From the NCBI RefSeq assembly GCF_000472785.1, contig NZ_AXAL01000014.1, positions 124,001 to 188,000 of the forward strand: DNA of 64,000 bases. The letters are read 5' to 3'. Numbering within the stretch: position 1 is the stretch's first letter; each line of letters opens with the position of its first letter. This stretch comes from Mesorhizobium loti CJ3sym (lineage in GTDB: Bacteria; Pseudomonadota; Alphaproteobacteria; Rhizobiales; Rhizobiaceae). Shown here piece after piece: positions 25,670-34,760 of the stretch. Below the pieces are notes generated by a model. It searched no databases and had not been told where the DNA came from. It saw only the letters and a program-made list of their open reading frames with translations. Position numbers and translations under genes: made by a program.

Positions 25670-25816
25670 CAATGTCGGCGGACACCCCGCTTTGGCGCAT
25701 GGCATTTATGGTCAGCCCCCACAATTCTGCATTGCTCGTAACGGGCTTTTGCCGTTAGAGCCTTTTCTCGACCGCAAAGAGCTGCCGCCTCCAACCTGGA
25801 AAGGCCTTAGCCTCCC

Positions 25817-26461
25817 ATGCCTCATCTTCCCGACCACCTGCTCGCCGGCTACCGCAATTTCATGAATGGCCGCTACCTCACCGAGAGCGGCCGCTATCGC
25901 GAGCTCGCCCGAGAGGGGCAGGCCCCGGAAACCATGATCGTCGCCTGCTGCGATTCGCGCTCGGCCCCCGAAGCGATCTTCGACGCCGGGCCGGGCGAAC
26001 TCTTCGTGCTGCGCAATGTCGGCAATCTGGTGCCGCCCTACGAGCCGGACGGCGAGTTCCATTCGACCTCGGCCGCGCTCGAATTCGCCGTGCAGAGCCT
26101 CAAGGTCAAGAACATCGTCGTCATGGGCCACGGCCGCTGCGGCGGCATCCGCGCCGCTCTCGACCCGAATTCCGCGCCGCTGTCCCCCGGCGACTTCATC
26201 GGCAAATGGATGAGCCTGATCGCACCGGCCGCCGAAACGGTCTCCTCCAGCACCTTCATGACGGCAACGGAGCGCCAGACTGCGCTTGAACGCATCTCGA
26301 TCCGCTATTCCATCGCCAACCTCAGGACCTTCCCCTGTGTCTCGATCCTCGAAGGCAAGGGGCGGCTGTCGCTGCACGGGGCCTGGTTCGACATTTCGAC
26401 CGGCGAGCTCTGGGTGATGAACAAGGAGACCGGCGATTTCGAGCGGCCGGTACTGGAATGA
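25817..26461 (+). CDS. Beta-carbonic anhydrase
   Basis: A 214-residue beta-class carbonic anhydrase interconverting CO2 and bicarbonate. The zinc ligands are seen as CDSR (Cys45, with Asp46 and Arg48) and HGRCGG (His105, Cys108). The segment RNVGNLVPPYEPDGEFHSTSAALEFAV is typical of the clade that includes cyanobacterial- and CynT-like forms. There is no signal peptide, so it is cytoplasmic. The start ATG at 25817 lacks a strong ribosome binding site. Its stop overlaps the next gene's ATG (ATGA), so the two are co-translated. It probably supplies bicarbonate to carboxylases in ordinary air. Confidence 0.95.
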   Translation: MPHLPDHLLAGYRNFMNGRYLTESGRYRELAREGQAPETMIVACCDSRSAPEAIFDAGPGELFVLRNVGNLVPPYEPDGEFHSTSAALEFAVQSLKVKNIVVMGHGRCGGIRAALDPNSAPLSPGDFIGKWMSLIAPAAETVSSSTFMTATERQTALERISIRYSIANLRTFPCVSILEGKGRLSLHGAWFDISTGELWVMNKETGDFERPVLE

Positions 26462-26892
26462 ACGCAGCGGTGCGCCAGGTGATGAACGTCCGCTCGGTCG
26501 TTTTCACGGCGGCCGCACTGCTGGTAGCCATCATTGCCGCCCGCGCCGATGATGGCGCCATCATCAGCCGCTGGTATTCGGCGCTGCTGGTCGCCGACCG
26601 CACCGAACTTGCCGACCTGCTTGCTGATGATGTGCGCATCAAACTCGATGACCTCGGCGTCGTCCAGAGCAAGCAGGAGTTCATCACCTCGCTCGACGAA
26701 TGGAAAGGCGCTGTTGCCGGTGCCGCGATCCGCCACCGGATCGAGAAGAGCGAGGGCGGCGTCACCACGGTGATCGCCTGCTACGACTTCCCCGACAATG
26801 ACGTCCTTATGCAGGAGACCTTCGCGGTGGCCAACAACCGCATCACCGCCAACTCGCAAGCGGCTATCGCCGAAAACTGCGAGGGCTTCTGA
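26458..26892 (+). CDS. Exported NTF2/SnoaL-like small protein
   Basis: A 144-residue protein: an N-terminal hydrophobic signal-like segment (SVVFTAAALLVAIIAARADD) followed by a ~110-residue domain with the look of an NTF2-like cone fold (IISRWYSALLVADRTELADLLADDVRIKLDDLGVVQSKQEFI ... VTTVIACYDFPDNDVLMQETFAVANNRI). NTF2-like proteins bind or isomerise small ligands; there is no clear catalytic signature here. It overlaps the carbonic anhydrase gene by ATGA, so it is co-expressed with it. An alternative start eight codons downstream (26482) would still leave the signal. Exact function unknown. Confidence 0.7.
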   Translation: MNAAVRQVMNVRSVVFTAAALLVAIIAARADDGAIISRWYSALLVADRTELADLLADDVRIKLDDLGVVQSKQEFITSLDEWKGAVAGAAIRHRIEKSEGGVTTVIACYDFPDNDVLMQETFAVANNRITANSQAAIAENCEGF

Positions 26893-26982
26893 AGCGGATC
26901 GGCCAACTGCCATATTGCGAGCCCGCGGGCAGCGCCCTACATCGGTGACACCCACCTCTTTGACGCCAGCGAAAGACCCTCC

Positions 26983-29037
26983 ATGCCCTCCACGAAAGCC
27001 GTCGATCTCGCCGCCCATCCGCTGACCGCGTGGCAAGGGCCGCTCGGCCTGCCGGATTTTGCCGATATCGGTGACGGCGATTTTTCCCCGGTCTTCGACG
27101 CTGCGCTGAAAGCGCATGAGGCCGAGATCGACGAGATCGCCTCCAACGCGGACGCGCCGACCATCGAGAACACGCTTGCAGCGCTGGAGCTTGGCGGCGA
27201 GGCGCTCGATCATGTGTCGTCGATCTTCTGGTGCCGCGCCGGCGCTTACACCAACGACACCATCCAGGCGCTGGAGCGCGACATCTCGCCAAAAATGTCG
27301 CGGCATTTCTCGGCGATCTCGATGAACGAGAAGCTGTTTGCCCGCATCGACGACCTCTATCAACGCCGCGAGAGCCTCGGCCTCGATGCCGAGACCCTGC
27401 GGGTGCTGGAGAAGACCTGGAAAGGTTTCGTCCGTTCCGGCGCCAAGCTCGATGCCGAAGGCAAGAAGCGGTTGGCCAAGATCAGCGAGGATCTGTCCTC
27501 GCTCGGCACCAGCTTCGGCCAGAACGTGCTGGCCGACGAACGCGACTGGGCGTTGTTCCTTGATGAGGCCGACCTTGCCGGCTTGCCGGATTTCGTCAGG
27601 AGTTCGATGGCCGAGGCCGCCGAGATGCGTGGCCAGAAGGGCCGCTACGCCGTCACCCTGTCGCGCTCGATCTACGAGCCGTTCACGACCTTCTCGGAAC
27701 GCCGCGACCTGCGCGAGATCGCCTTCCGCGCCTTCACCATGCGCGGCCAGAATGGCGGCGCCACCGACAACACGTCCGTGGTCCGCGACATGCTGAAGCT
27801 GCGCGCCGAAAAGGCAAATCTGCTCGGCTACGCCTCCTTCGCTGCCCTGAAGCTCGACGACACCATGGCCAAGACGCCAAAGGCGGTGCATGCGCTGCTC
27901 GATCCCGTCTGGGAAAAGGCGCTGGAAAAGGCCGCCGCAGACCAGAAGGAATTGGAGCGTCTGGCGGCGGAAGCCGGCAGCAACGAGAAATTCGCCGCCT
28001 GGGACTGGCGCTTCTACCAGGAGAAGTTGCGCGCCGAAAAATTCGCTTTCGATGAGGCCGAGCTGAAACCCTACCTGCAGCTCGACCGCATCATCGACGC
28101 CTGCTTCGACGTGGCGACCAAACTGTTCGGCATCACCTTCGAGGAGAAGAAAGGCATTGCCGCCTGGCACCCCGACGCGCGTGTCTTCGTGGTGAAAAAC
28201 GCCGACGGCAGCGAGCGCGGCCTGTTCCTCGCCGATTACTTCGCGCGGCCCTCGAAGCGTTCCGGCGCCTGGATGAGCGCGCTGAAGTCCGGCTACAAGC
28301 TCGGCCATGGCTCGAAGCCGGTGATCTACAACGTCATGAATTTCGCCAAGCCGCCGGCAGGTGAGCCGGCACTGCTGTCGGTCGATGAGGCGAAAACCCT
28401 GTTCCATGAATTCGGCCATGCGCTGCACGGCATGCTGACCGATGTTACCTGGCCGTCGGTCGCCGGCACCGCGGTGAGCCGCGATTTCGTCGAACTGCCC
28501 TCGCAGCTTTATGAGCACTGGCTGACGGTGCCGGCGGTGCTGGAAAAGCATGCGCTGCACGTCAAGACCGGCAAGCCGATGCCAAAGGCGCTGCTCGACA
28601 AGATGCTGGCCACGCGGACCTTTGGCGCCGGCTTCGCCACGGTCGAATTCACATCCTCCGCCTTGATGGACATGGCCTATCACGCTCGGCCCGACGCCCC
28701 GGCAGAGCCGCTTCGTTTCGAAACCGAAACGTTGGCAAAACTCGACATGCCCGACACCATCGCGATGCGTCACCGCACACCGCATTTCGGCCATGTCTTT
28801 TCGGGTGACGGCTACTCGGCCGGCTACTATTCCTACATGTGGTCGGAAGTCCTCGACGCCGACGCCTTCGCCGCCTTCGAGGAGACCGGCGATCCCTTCA
28901 ATCCGGCGCTGGCCGAACGCTTGAGGAAGAACATTTACGCCGCCGGCGGCTCGAAGGATCCCGAGGAGCTTTACACGGCGTTTCGCGGCAAGATGCCCTC
29001 GCCGGAAGCGATGATGGTGAAGCGCGGATTGGTCTGA
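26983..29037 (+). CDS. dcp: M3 family oligopeptidase (peptidyl-dipeptidase Dcp-like)
   Basis: A 684-residue zinc metallopeptidase of family M3 (Dcp/oligopeptidase A). The zinc site is HEFGH at residues 475-479 with the third ligand Glu504 in FVELPSQ; C-terminal GYSAGYYSYMWSEVLDADAFAAFEE and the usual large helical N-terminal half agree with the family. Length matches the ~680 residues of Dcp/OpdA. No signal peptide is visible, so it acts on peptides in the cytoplasm, cleaving dipeptides or small pieces from proteasome-like and Clp products. Whether it is the dipeptidase (Dcp) or oligopeptidase A type is not settled by eye. A family-B repeat starts four bases after the stop. Confidence 0.93.
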   Translation: MPSTKAVDLAAHPLTAWQGPLGLPDFADIGDGDFSPVFDAALKAHEAEIDEIASNADAPTIENTLAALELGGEALDHVSSIFWCRAGAYTNDTIQALERDISPKMSRHFSAISMNEKLFARIDDLYQRRESLGLDAETLRVLEKTWKGFVRSGAKLDAEGKKRLAKISEDLSSLGTSFGQNVLADERDWALFLDEADLAGLPDFVRSSMAEAAEMRGQKGRYAVTLSRSIYEPFTTFSERRDLREIAFRAFTMRGQNGGATDNTSVVRDMLKLRAEKANLLGYASFAALKLDDTMAKTPKAVHALLDPVWEKALEKAAADQKELERLAAEAGSNEKFAAWDWRFYQEKLRAEKFAFDEAELKPYLQLDRIIDACFDVATKLFGITFEEKKGIAAWHPDARVFVVKNADGSERGLFLADYFARPSKRSGAWMSALKSGYKLGHGSKPVIYNVMNFAKPPAGEPALLSVDEAKTLFHEFGHALHGMLTDVTWPSVAGTAVSRDFVELPSQLYEHWLTVPAVLEKHALHVKTGKPMPKALLDKMLATRTFGAGFATVEFTSSALMDMAYHARPDAPAEPLRFETETLAKLDMPDTIAMRHRTPHFGHVFSGDGYSAGYYSYMWSEVLDADAFAAFEETGDPFNPALAERLRKNIYAAGGSKDPEELYTAFRGKMPSPEAMMVKRGLV

Positions 29038-29040
29038 TTA

Positions 29041-29224
29041 GCCGATCTCCCCCCTCGTGGGGGAGATGGCCGGCGGGCCAGAGGGGCGCGCTGTCCCGCC
29101 GACCCCTCCGCGAGGCGCTCTGCGATCTTCGTTCGATTTCTTGCCCGCAGGACCGGTGAAGCCGCGATCCTTCGCACCCCCCTCTGCCCTACCAGTCATC
29201 TCCCCCACGAGGGGGGAGATCGGC
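29041..29224. repeat. Inverted-arm repeat, family B, copy 2 (inside-out arrangement)
   Basis: A 27-bp perfect inverted repeat bounds this 184-bp element (29041-29067 and 29198-29224). Unlike the other copies, the GATCGGC ends are outermost and the CCCCTCTG ends face inward, so the same arm is used in opposite order. It follows the M3 gene stop directly. The last codons of the convergent M81 gene lie inside the right arm. Confidence 0.88.
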
Positions 29225-30712
29225 AGCGTCGCCCTCGGCACCCTTCCAAGGATCCGCCACCCTTGGCCACACCGGCCGTGTCAGCTTTCTGTAATCCGTC
29301 ACCGCCGGATTGCTCGGATATGAACTCGGCGCCGTCACATAGATGATCTCGGCCGCGATCGGCTCGAAGCCGGCGTAGAAATGATTGGTCGACTTGATCA
29401 GCAGGATGTCCTTGCTGAGCGGATCGACGCCGATGTTGGAAAAGATGTCCGGCTCGAAAGTCTGGGTGCGGTTGGTGTTGAGGATGATGTCGACCTCGGT
29501 GCCCTCGATGCGGACCTGCGCGGTCGGCCCAAGCGTCACCCGGCTCGGCCCGAAGCTCTGCCATCCCTCGTTGACGGCCTTCAGCACACGCACGCGCGCG
29601 TCGATCGGCTCGCCGGCCTGCGGGCCGGCCTTGCCGCCGAAACGCAGGTCGATGACGGCGCCCTCGCCGGCTGCCAGGCAGAAGGTCACGGCGATCGGAT
29701 CCCAGATCGTCGCCACACCGAATCTGCCCAGGCCCCGCGCCAGCATCCGGCGCAGCACGAAAGTGCCGTCACCGGGGACGCCGCCGCCGGGATTGTCCCA
29801 GATGTCGGCGATAACCACCGGCTTGCCCGGATTTTCAGCGTGAACGGTCAGCGCCCGATCGATGCCATCGTCGGTGTTCAGCATCGTCATCGCCGTCTTT
29901 TCGCGCAGCTCGTAAAGCTCGCGTCCCAGACGCTCCGCCAATGCATCGCCCTTGGCCTTGTCGTTGTCGGTGACGACCAGGATGCGCGTGCCCATTTCCG
30001 GCACATCGGCCGCCATGAAGCCGTGAATGACCGAGACCGACAACACGCCGTCCTTGCCGTGCAGCGCCTTGATGCGATCAACGAAGGAGCGCATCGGCTC
30101 GCGGCTGGTCGGTAGCACCTGGATCATGCGGCAGTCGAAGGTCGAGATGACAGGCTTGATCTCGCCGCGAGCCGCCGCCAGCCCAAGCTCGACGACATGC
30201 TCGCCGCGCTCATAGAAATCGGTGTGCGGGAATTCGAGGAAATAGGCCATGATATCGCACGCCGACACGCGCTTCGGCGTCAGATGGCTGTGCGGATCGA
30301 ACTCGGAAGCGATCACCACTCCAGGCCCGACGATTGCCCGAACACATTCCAGCAGATCGCCTTCGCAATCGTCATAGCCTTGCGCCACCATGGCCCCGTG
30401 CAGGCCGAGGATGACCGCATCGACAGGTAACGCTGCCCGCAACTGGTCGAGGATCTCGTCGCGCAGCGCCTCATAGGTCTGCCGCTGCACCAGGCCGCCG
30501 GGTTCCGCCCAGGTGGCGGTGCCTTCGATCACGGTCAGCCCCTCCTTCGCCGCGCGCCGGCGCAAGGCGACGATCGGCGAGGAACACAGCGTCGGTGTCT
30601 CCGGATGCTTGCCCGGCCCGGCATAGAACGCCATCTCGAACGAGGCCCGGTCGGTCGGCACCGGCGAGAAAGTGTTGGTTTCGGTCGCCAGCGAGGCGGT
30701 GAAGATGCGCAT
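29189..30712 (-). CDS. M81 family metallopeptidase (MlrC-like)
   Basis: A 507-residue M81 peptidase, the MlrC family first known from microcystin-degrading sphingomonads but widespread next to ABC uptake genes. Visible family motifs: GLHGAM near residues 103-108, EFDPHSH (137-143) and PHTDFYERG (162-170), containing likely zinc ligands; MRIFTASLATETNTFSP is the usual N-terminus. Physiological substrates are largely unknown. It is the last gene of the SBP-permease-permease-M81 operon, 20 bp after a permease. The final ~13 residues (GDAADLPPRGGDDW) are read from a family-B repeat, so the native C-terminus was altered. The start at 30712 is right after CTCTGC with no strong ribosome binding site. 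Confidence 0.9.
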   Translation of the reverse strand: MRIFTASLATETNTFSPVPTDRASFEMAFYAGPGKHPETPTLCSSPIVALRRRAAKEGLTVIEGTATWAEPGGLVQRQTYEALRDEILDQLRAALPVDAVILGLHGAMVAQGYDDCEGDLLECVRAIVGPGVVIASEFDPHSHLTPKRVSACDIMAYFLEFPHTDFYERGEHVVELGLAAARGEIKPVISTFDCRMIQVLPTSREPMRSFVDRIKALHGKDGVLSVSVIHGFMAADVPEMGTRILVVTDNDKAKGDALAERLGRELYELREKTAMTMLNTDDGIDRALTVHAENPGKPVVIADIWDNPGGGVPGDGTFVLRRMLARGLGRFGVATIWDPIAVTFCLAAGEGAVIDLRFGGKAGPQAGEPIDARVRVLKAVNEGWQSFGPSRVTLGPTAQVRIEGTEVDIILNTNRTQTFEPDIFSNIGVDPLSKDILLIKSTNHFYAGFEPIAAEIIYVTAPSSYPSNPAVTDYRKLTRPVWPRVADPWKGAEGDAADLPPRGGDDW

Positions 30713-30732
30713 GCAGAGTTTTCCCGGAATTG

Positions 30733-31557
30733 CTATTTGACCGCCCCGAGCGCCAGCCCGCGCACGAGGTAGCGCTGCAGCCAGATGAACAGGATCGCCA
30801 CCGGCAGGGTCGCCAGCAGCGTGGCCGCCATGACGTGATGCCATTCGATCGTATAGCGGCCGGCGACCAGCGAGAACACCTGGATCGGCAGCGTGTAGCT
30901 TTCCTGGCTGCGCAGCATGGTCAGCGCCACGACGAACTCGTTCCAGGCGTTGATGAAGGTGAAGATCGCAGTCACCGCGATCGCCGGCAGGCAGAGCGGC
31001 AGGAACACTTTGCGCAGCGTCAGCCAGCGGCCGGCGCCTTCCATCCAGGCGGCTTCCTCGAGATCGCGCGGAATGGTGTCGAAATAGCTCTGCAGCATCC
31101 ACACGGTGAAGGCGACGTTGAAGGCCATGTAGATGAAGCCCAGCGCCGTGGTGCTTTCGACCAGTCCCCAGGCCGCCATCAGCCGGAACAGGCCAAGCAC
31201 CAGCACGATCGGCGAGATCATCTGCGAGATCAACAGGAACTGGCGGAAGGCGCCATAGCCGGCAAAGCGAAAGCGCGACATGGCGTAGGCGGTGGGAACG
31301 GAGATGAGGATCGCGCCGACGGTAGCGATGACCGAGACATAGAGCGAATTGGCCAGCGCTCGGCCGAAGCCGGTCGCCACCCACATGTCGGAGAAGTTGG
31401 ACCAGCGGAACTCGCTTGGCCACCATGTCGGCGACAGCACCTCCTGCCGTGGCTTGACCGCCGTCAGGAACATCACCGCGAAGGGAAAGATCGTCACCAC
31501 GATCAGCGGCGCCAGCAGCAGCCAGGCGATGATGGTGCGTTTGAGTTTGCTTCTCAT
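30733..31557 (-). CDS. Carbohydrate ABC transporter permease (MalG-like)
   Basis: A 274-residue inner-membrane permease of the MalG/CUT1 type with six membrane segments. The cytoplasmic EAA loop that docks the ATPase is seen as EEAAWMEGAGRWLTLRKVFLPLCLPAI (about residues 172-198). N-terminal IIAWLLLAPLIVVTIFPFAVMFLTAVKP is typical. The start at 31557 overlaps the stop of the other permease by four bases (ATGA), indicating coupled translation. With the partner permease, the binding protein at 32572-33804 and the divergent ATPase at 34761, it makes a complete importer. The sugar or sugar-like substrate is unknown. Confidence 0.93.
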   Translation of the reverse strand: MRSKLKRTIIAWLLLAPLIVVTIFPFAVMFLTAVKPRQEVLSPTWWPSEFRWSNFSDMWVATGFGRALANSLYVSVIATVGAILISVPTAYAMSRFRFAGYGAFRQFLLISQMISPIVLVLGLFRLMAAWGLVESTTALGFIYMAFNVAFTVWMLQSYFDTIPRDLEEAAWMEGAGRWLTLRKVFLPLCLPAIAVTAIFTFINAWNEFVVALTMLRSQESYTLPIQVFSLVAGRYTIEWHHVMAATLLATLPVAILFIWLQRYLVRGLALGAVK

Positions 31558-32423
31558 GCACGTTGCTCCCGCATGGCAAGGCGCACATAGATCATGGTGA
31601 AGACCAGCAATATGGCGAACATCACCAGCGACACCGCCGACGCCTCGCCCAGTTTGCCGATGCGGAAGGCCAGCTTGTAGAGGTGGGTGACCAGGATGTC
31701 GGTCGAGTTGGCCGGCCCGCCCTGCGTCATCACCCAGATGATCGGAAACGAGTTGAAGACGTAGATGGTGTTGAGCACGATGGCGATGTTGATGAACGGT
31801 TTTAAGAGCGGAAAGGTGATCTCGCGGAACTGCTGCAGCGGCGTCGCCCCTTCGAGCGCCGCCGCCTCGTAGAGATCGTCCGGGATCGACGACAGGCCGC
31901 CGAGGAAGATCGTCGTGGTGAACGGCACAGTCACCAATATGCCGATCAGCACCTGCATCGGGAAGGCAGTGCTGGCCTGCGCCAGCCACTGGATGTTGTG
32001 GTCGATGATGCCGAGGCCAAGCAGCGCCGAATTCAGCATGCCGCTTTCGCCGCTCAGCGCCCAGCGCCAGACCACGGCCGTCATGGTCAGCGACACCGCC
32101 CAGGGCAGCATGATGATGACACGGGCAATGCCGCGGCCATAGAAATCGGTGTTGAGGATCATCGCCACCGGGACCGACAGCAGCAGCGCGCCGCCGACCA
32201 CCAGCACGGTCCAAAGGCCGGTGCGCCAGAGTGCCGCCACGAAGTCCGGATCGGCGGCAAGTGCCGCGAAATTGGCAAGGCCGCTGAACTCGCGCAACTG
32301 GCCGAAGCGGTTGACGTCATGCGTCGCGATCTGGATCAGGTCCCAGACCGGCCAGAAGATGACCACTGCCGCCAGGAGCAGGCTGGGCAAGGTCAGGAGA
32401 TAGGGCAAGAAACGATTTTGCAT
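31554..32423 (-). CDS. Carbohydrate ABC transporter permease (MalF-like)
   Basis: A 289-residue permease of the MalF/UgpA CUT1 type. The EAA loop is visible as YEAAALEGATPLQQFREITFPLLKPF (about residues 205-230), and six hydrophobic segments are spread through the protein. It forms the heterodimeric channel with the MalG-like permease whose start overlaps its stop (ATGA). The start ATG at 32423 follows a 148-bp gap after the binding protein gene; that gap contains a strong hairpin (32506-32539), so it is probably expressed at a lower level than the binding protein. Confidence 0.93.
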   Translation of the reverse strand: MQNRFLPYLLTLPSLLLAAVVIFWPVWDLIQIATHDVNRFGQLREFSGLANFAALAADPDFVAALWRTGLWTVLVVGGALLLSVPVAMILNTDFYGRGIARVIIMLPWAVSLTMTAVVWRWALSGESGMLNSALLGLGIIDHNIQWLAQASTAFPMQVLIGILVTVPFTTTIFLGGLSSIPDDLYEAAALEGATPLQQFREITFPLLKPFINIAIVLNTIYVFNSFPIIWVMTQGGPANSTDILVTHLYKLAFRIGKLGEASAVSLVMFAILLVFTMIYVRLAMREQRA

Positions 32424-32505
32424 CGGCTGGCCTGCGCCTCGGCGCGTGGATCAGAAGTTTCTATGCGAATTTCGGATCCGCCGCACCAGGCGGGAAACCA
32501 AGGGA

Positions 32506-32539
32506 GTGGCGCGCCCCGCCTGAGTCTGGGGCGCGCCAC
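32506..32539 (-). terminator. Intra-operon hairpin after binding-protein gene
   Basis: A 12-bp perfect, GC-rich inverted repeat (32506-32517 and 32528-32539) with a 10-base loop lies between the binding-protein gene and the first permease. No U-tract follows, so it more likely protects the upstream message from 3' decay or partly attenuates than stops transcription fully. This is the usual means by which ABC operons make excess binding protein. Confidence 0.6.
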
Positions 32540-32571
32540 GGGCGCAGGGAGATACGCCCTATTTGTTTGAG

Positions 32572-33804
32572 CTACTTCTTCAGCACTGCATTGGCCTTGG
32601 CCGCCGCGTCCTTCAGGCCTGCCTCGGGGTCGCCGCCGAGATAGATCTTCTGCATCGCATCCGACGTGATCTGGGCGACTTCTTCCCAGCCCGGAATGAC
32701 CGGCGCGAAGCGGGCGTCGGGCAGCAGCGCTGTGAAGGCGGCCAGATCCGCATTGTTGACGTAATAGTCCATCTTGGCCTCTTCCTTGTTCACCGGCAGG
32801 AAGCCTTCGCCTTGCGTGAACTTGGCGCGCTGCTCCTTGGTGAACAGGAAGTCCATCAGCTTCCAGGCCTCGTCCTTGTTCTTGGAGTTCTTGAACATGA
32901 TCATGGAATCGGTGACGCCATAGGTGCCGCGCGCGCCTGTCGGACCAGCCGGGATGGCAGCGACGCCATATTTCAGGGTCGGTGCCTCATCCTTGATCTG
33001 GTTGGACAGGAAAGGCGCGGTGATCATCATGCCGACCTTGCCCTGCTTGAACAGATTCTGCACATCCTCGCGGTTGTTGGAGGTGACGCCAGGTTCGGTC
33101 AGCCCTTCGTCGATCATCGACTTGTAGAGCTTGGCGGCTTCGAGCGCGCCCGGCGTGCCGAGGCCCGACGTACCATCCTTGTTGAGGATCTCGGTGCCCT
33201 GCGACCACATGGCGTAGTAGTAATAGACGTCGGTCTCGATCTCCTTGCCCTGCAGGCCGAACCCGAACGTGCCGGAACCCAGCGCCTTGATCTTGCGCGC
33301 ATCGTCCTGCAACTCGGTCCAGGTCGCCGGTGGCTTGGCAATGCCGGCCTTCTCGAACAGGTCCTTGTTGTAATACATGGCGCGCGCCGAAGCCGCGATC
33401 GGCAGGCCGTAGGTCTTGCCGCCCATGATCGATGGCGACAGGAAGGTGTCGATGAAGCGGCCCTTGAATTCGGGCGTGATATAGCCGTCGAGCGGCTCGG
33501 CGACATCCTGCTGGACGAAGTCGATCAGCCAGCGCGTGCCGATGATCGAGAGATCGGCATTGGTGCCGGCGGTGATGTCGGTTGTCAGCTTCTGCAACAG
33601 CACATCCCACGGCACGACTTCGAACTTGACGGTGATGCCCGGATTGGCGGCTTCGAATTCCTTCTTCACCGCTTCGAAATACGGGCCGGTCTTGGCGCTG
33701 TATTCGGCAACGGTGACGCGCACTTCACCAGCCTCCGCCTGCGCCGCGAAGGCCAGCATGCTCATTCCGGCCATCAGGCCGACAGTCCATTTGGCAAGGT
33801 TCAT
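32572..33804 (-). CDS. Carbohydrate ABC transporter substrate-binding protein
   Basis: A 410-residue periplasmic binding protein of the MalE-like class (SBP_bac_1). Residues 1-25 (MNLAKWTVGLMAGMSMLAFAAQA) are a signal peptide with AEA cleavage. The domain begins EVRVTVAEYSAKTGPYFEAVKKEFEAANPGITVKFEVVPW, and later IIGTRWLIDFVQQDVAEPLDGYI, both of the pattern seen in sugar-binding proteins. The substrate is not deducible. It is the first gene of the minus-strand operon and is divergent, across 183 bp, from an SDR/ATPase/RpiR operon on the plus strand, so a shared control region is likely. Confidence 0.93.
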   Translation of the reverse strand: MNLAKWTVGLMAGMSMLAFAAQAEAGEVRVTVAEYSAKTGPYFEAVKKEFEAANPGITVKFEVVPWDVLLQKLTTDITAGTNADLSIIGTRWLIDFVQQDVAEPLDGYITPEFKGRFIDTFLSPSIMGGKTYGLPIAASARAMYYNKDLFEKAGIAKPPATWTELQDDARKIKALGSGTFGFGLQGKEIETDVYYYYAMWSQGTEILNKDGTSGLGTPGALEAAKLYKSMIDEGLTEPGVTSNNREDVQNLFKQGKVGMMITAPFLSNQIKDEAPTLKYGVAAIPAGPTGARGTYGVTDSMIMFKNSKNKDEAWKLMDFLFTKEQRAKFTQGEGFLPVNKEEAKMDYYVNNADLAAFTALLPDARFAPVIPGWEEVAQITSDAMQKIYLGGDPEAGLKDAAAKANAVLKK

Positions 33805-33987
33805 CTGATCTCTCCCATTTTTGGTCCGCGCATATGCGCCCTTGGTGCCGATGGCTGGCGCCAGATTTATGTGACTTTCCTACATTATCGATGAATTGGC
33901 CGCATGCAAGCAGATTATCGTGTTGCTTAATTACATTCCGTTCGATAGCCTGCCGGCATCCGCCTGACATGCTGGAGGAGCATCCCT

Positions 33988-34758
33988 GTGGTTTCGAGAG
34001 CCGAATTCGAAGGCAGAACTGCCGTTGTCACCGGCGCCGGCGGCGGCCTTGGCTCGGCGATTGTCGCGCTGTTGGCCGATAGGGGCGCACGCGTGGTCGG
34101 CTGCGACCAGTCGGACGCGGCGCTGGCAAGCCCGCAGCTTGCCTCGCGCCATGTCTTCAACCTTCTCGACCGGACTTCCATCGAGGCAGGGATCGCCGCT
34201 GTCCTCGACCGGGACGGCGTGCCTGACATCCTGATCAACAATGCCGGCTGGACACGTGCCGAGACGCTTGCCGCGCTCGACGCCGACAGAATAGAGCACG
34301 AGCTCGACCTCAATCTGACCGGGGTGATGACTTTCGCCGACCCACTGGTGAAGGCGATGGCCGCACGCGGTTCAGGCAGCGTCGTCTTCATCTCTTCCGT
34401 CAATGCCATCGCGCATTTCGGCAATCCCGTCTACGCCGCGGCCAAGGCCGGCATCAACGCCTATGCCAAATCGATCGCCGTCGAGCTTGGCCGCAGCGGC
34501 GTGCGCGCCAATGTCGTCTGTCCGGGATCGATCCGCACCGCCGCCTGGGACCATCGCCTTGCCAAGGACCCTGAAATCCTTGGCAAGCTGCAGCGGCTCT
34601 ATCCGCTCGGCCGCATCGTCAATGCCGCGGAAGTGGCGGAAGCGGTGGCTTTCCTTGCATCGGATCGCGCATCGGGCATAACAGGCGTGGTGATGCCCGT
34701 GGACGCCGGGCTGACCGCCGGCTGCCTGCCCTTCATCGACGACATTTTGGGAGCGTAA
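33988..34758 (+). CDS. SDR family NAD(P)-dependent oxidoreductase
   Basis: A 256-residue classical short-chain dehydrogenase. Cofactor motif TGAGGGLG at residues 15-22, NNAG at 84-87, catalytic Ser137 region (FISSVNA), Tyr149 and Lys153 in YAAAK, and the substrate-side CPGSIRTAAWD. The acidic residue at the end of beta-2 (VVGCDQSD, Asp40) suggests NAD rather than NADP. Start is GTG at 33988 with GGAGGAG at 33972-33978, a strong site. It heads a plus-strand operon with the transporter ATPase (2-bp gap) and RpiR regulator, so it most likely oxidises the imported sugar or polyol. The substrate is unknown. Confidence 0.92.
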   Translation: MVSRAEFEGRTAVVTGAGGGLGSAIVALLADRGARVVGCDQSDAALASPQLASRHVFNLLDRTSIEAGIAAVLDRDGVPDILINNAGWTRAETLAALDADRIEHELDLNLTGVMTFADPLVKAMAARGSGSVVFISSVNAIAHFGNPVYAAAKAGINAYAKSIAVELGRSGVRANVVCPGSIRTAAWDHRLAKDPEILGKLQRLYPLGRIVNAAEVAEAVAFLASDRASGITGVVMPVDAGLTAGCLPFIDDILGA

Positions 34759-34760
34759 CC

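Noticed and set aside
26305..28794. Minus-strand open frame of 829 codons over the M3 peptidase gene
   Set aside because: Antisense to an intact M3 peptidase with its zinc motif; no recognisable domain and no ribosome binding site.
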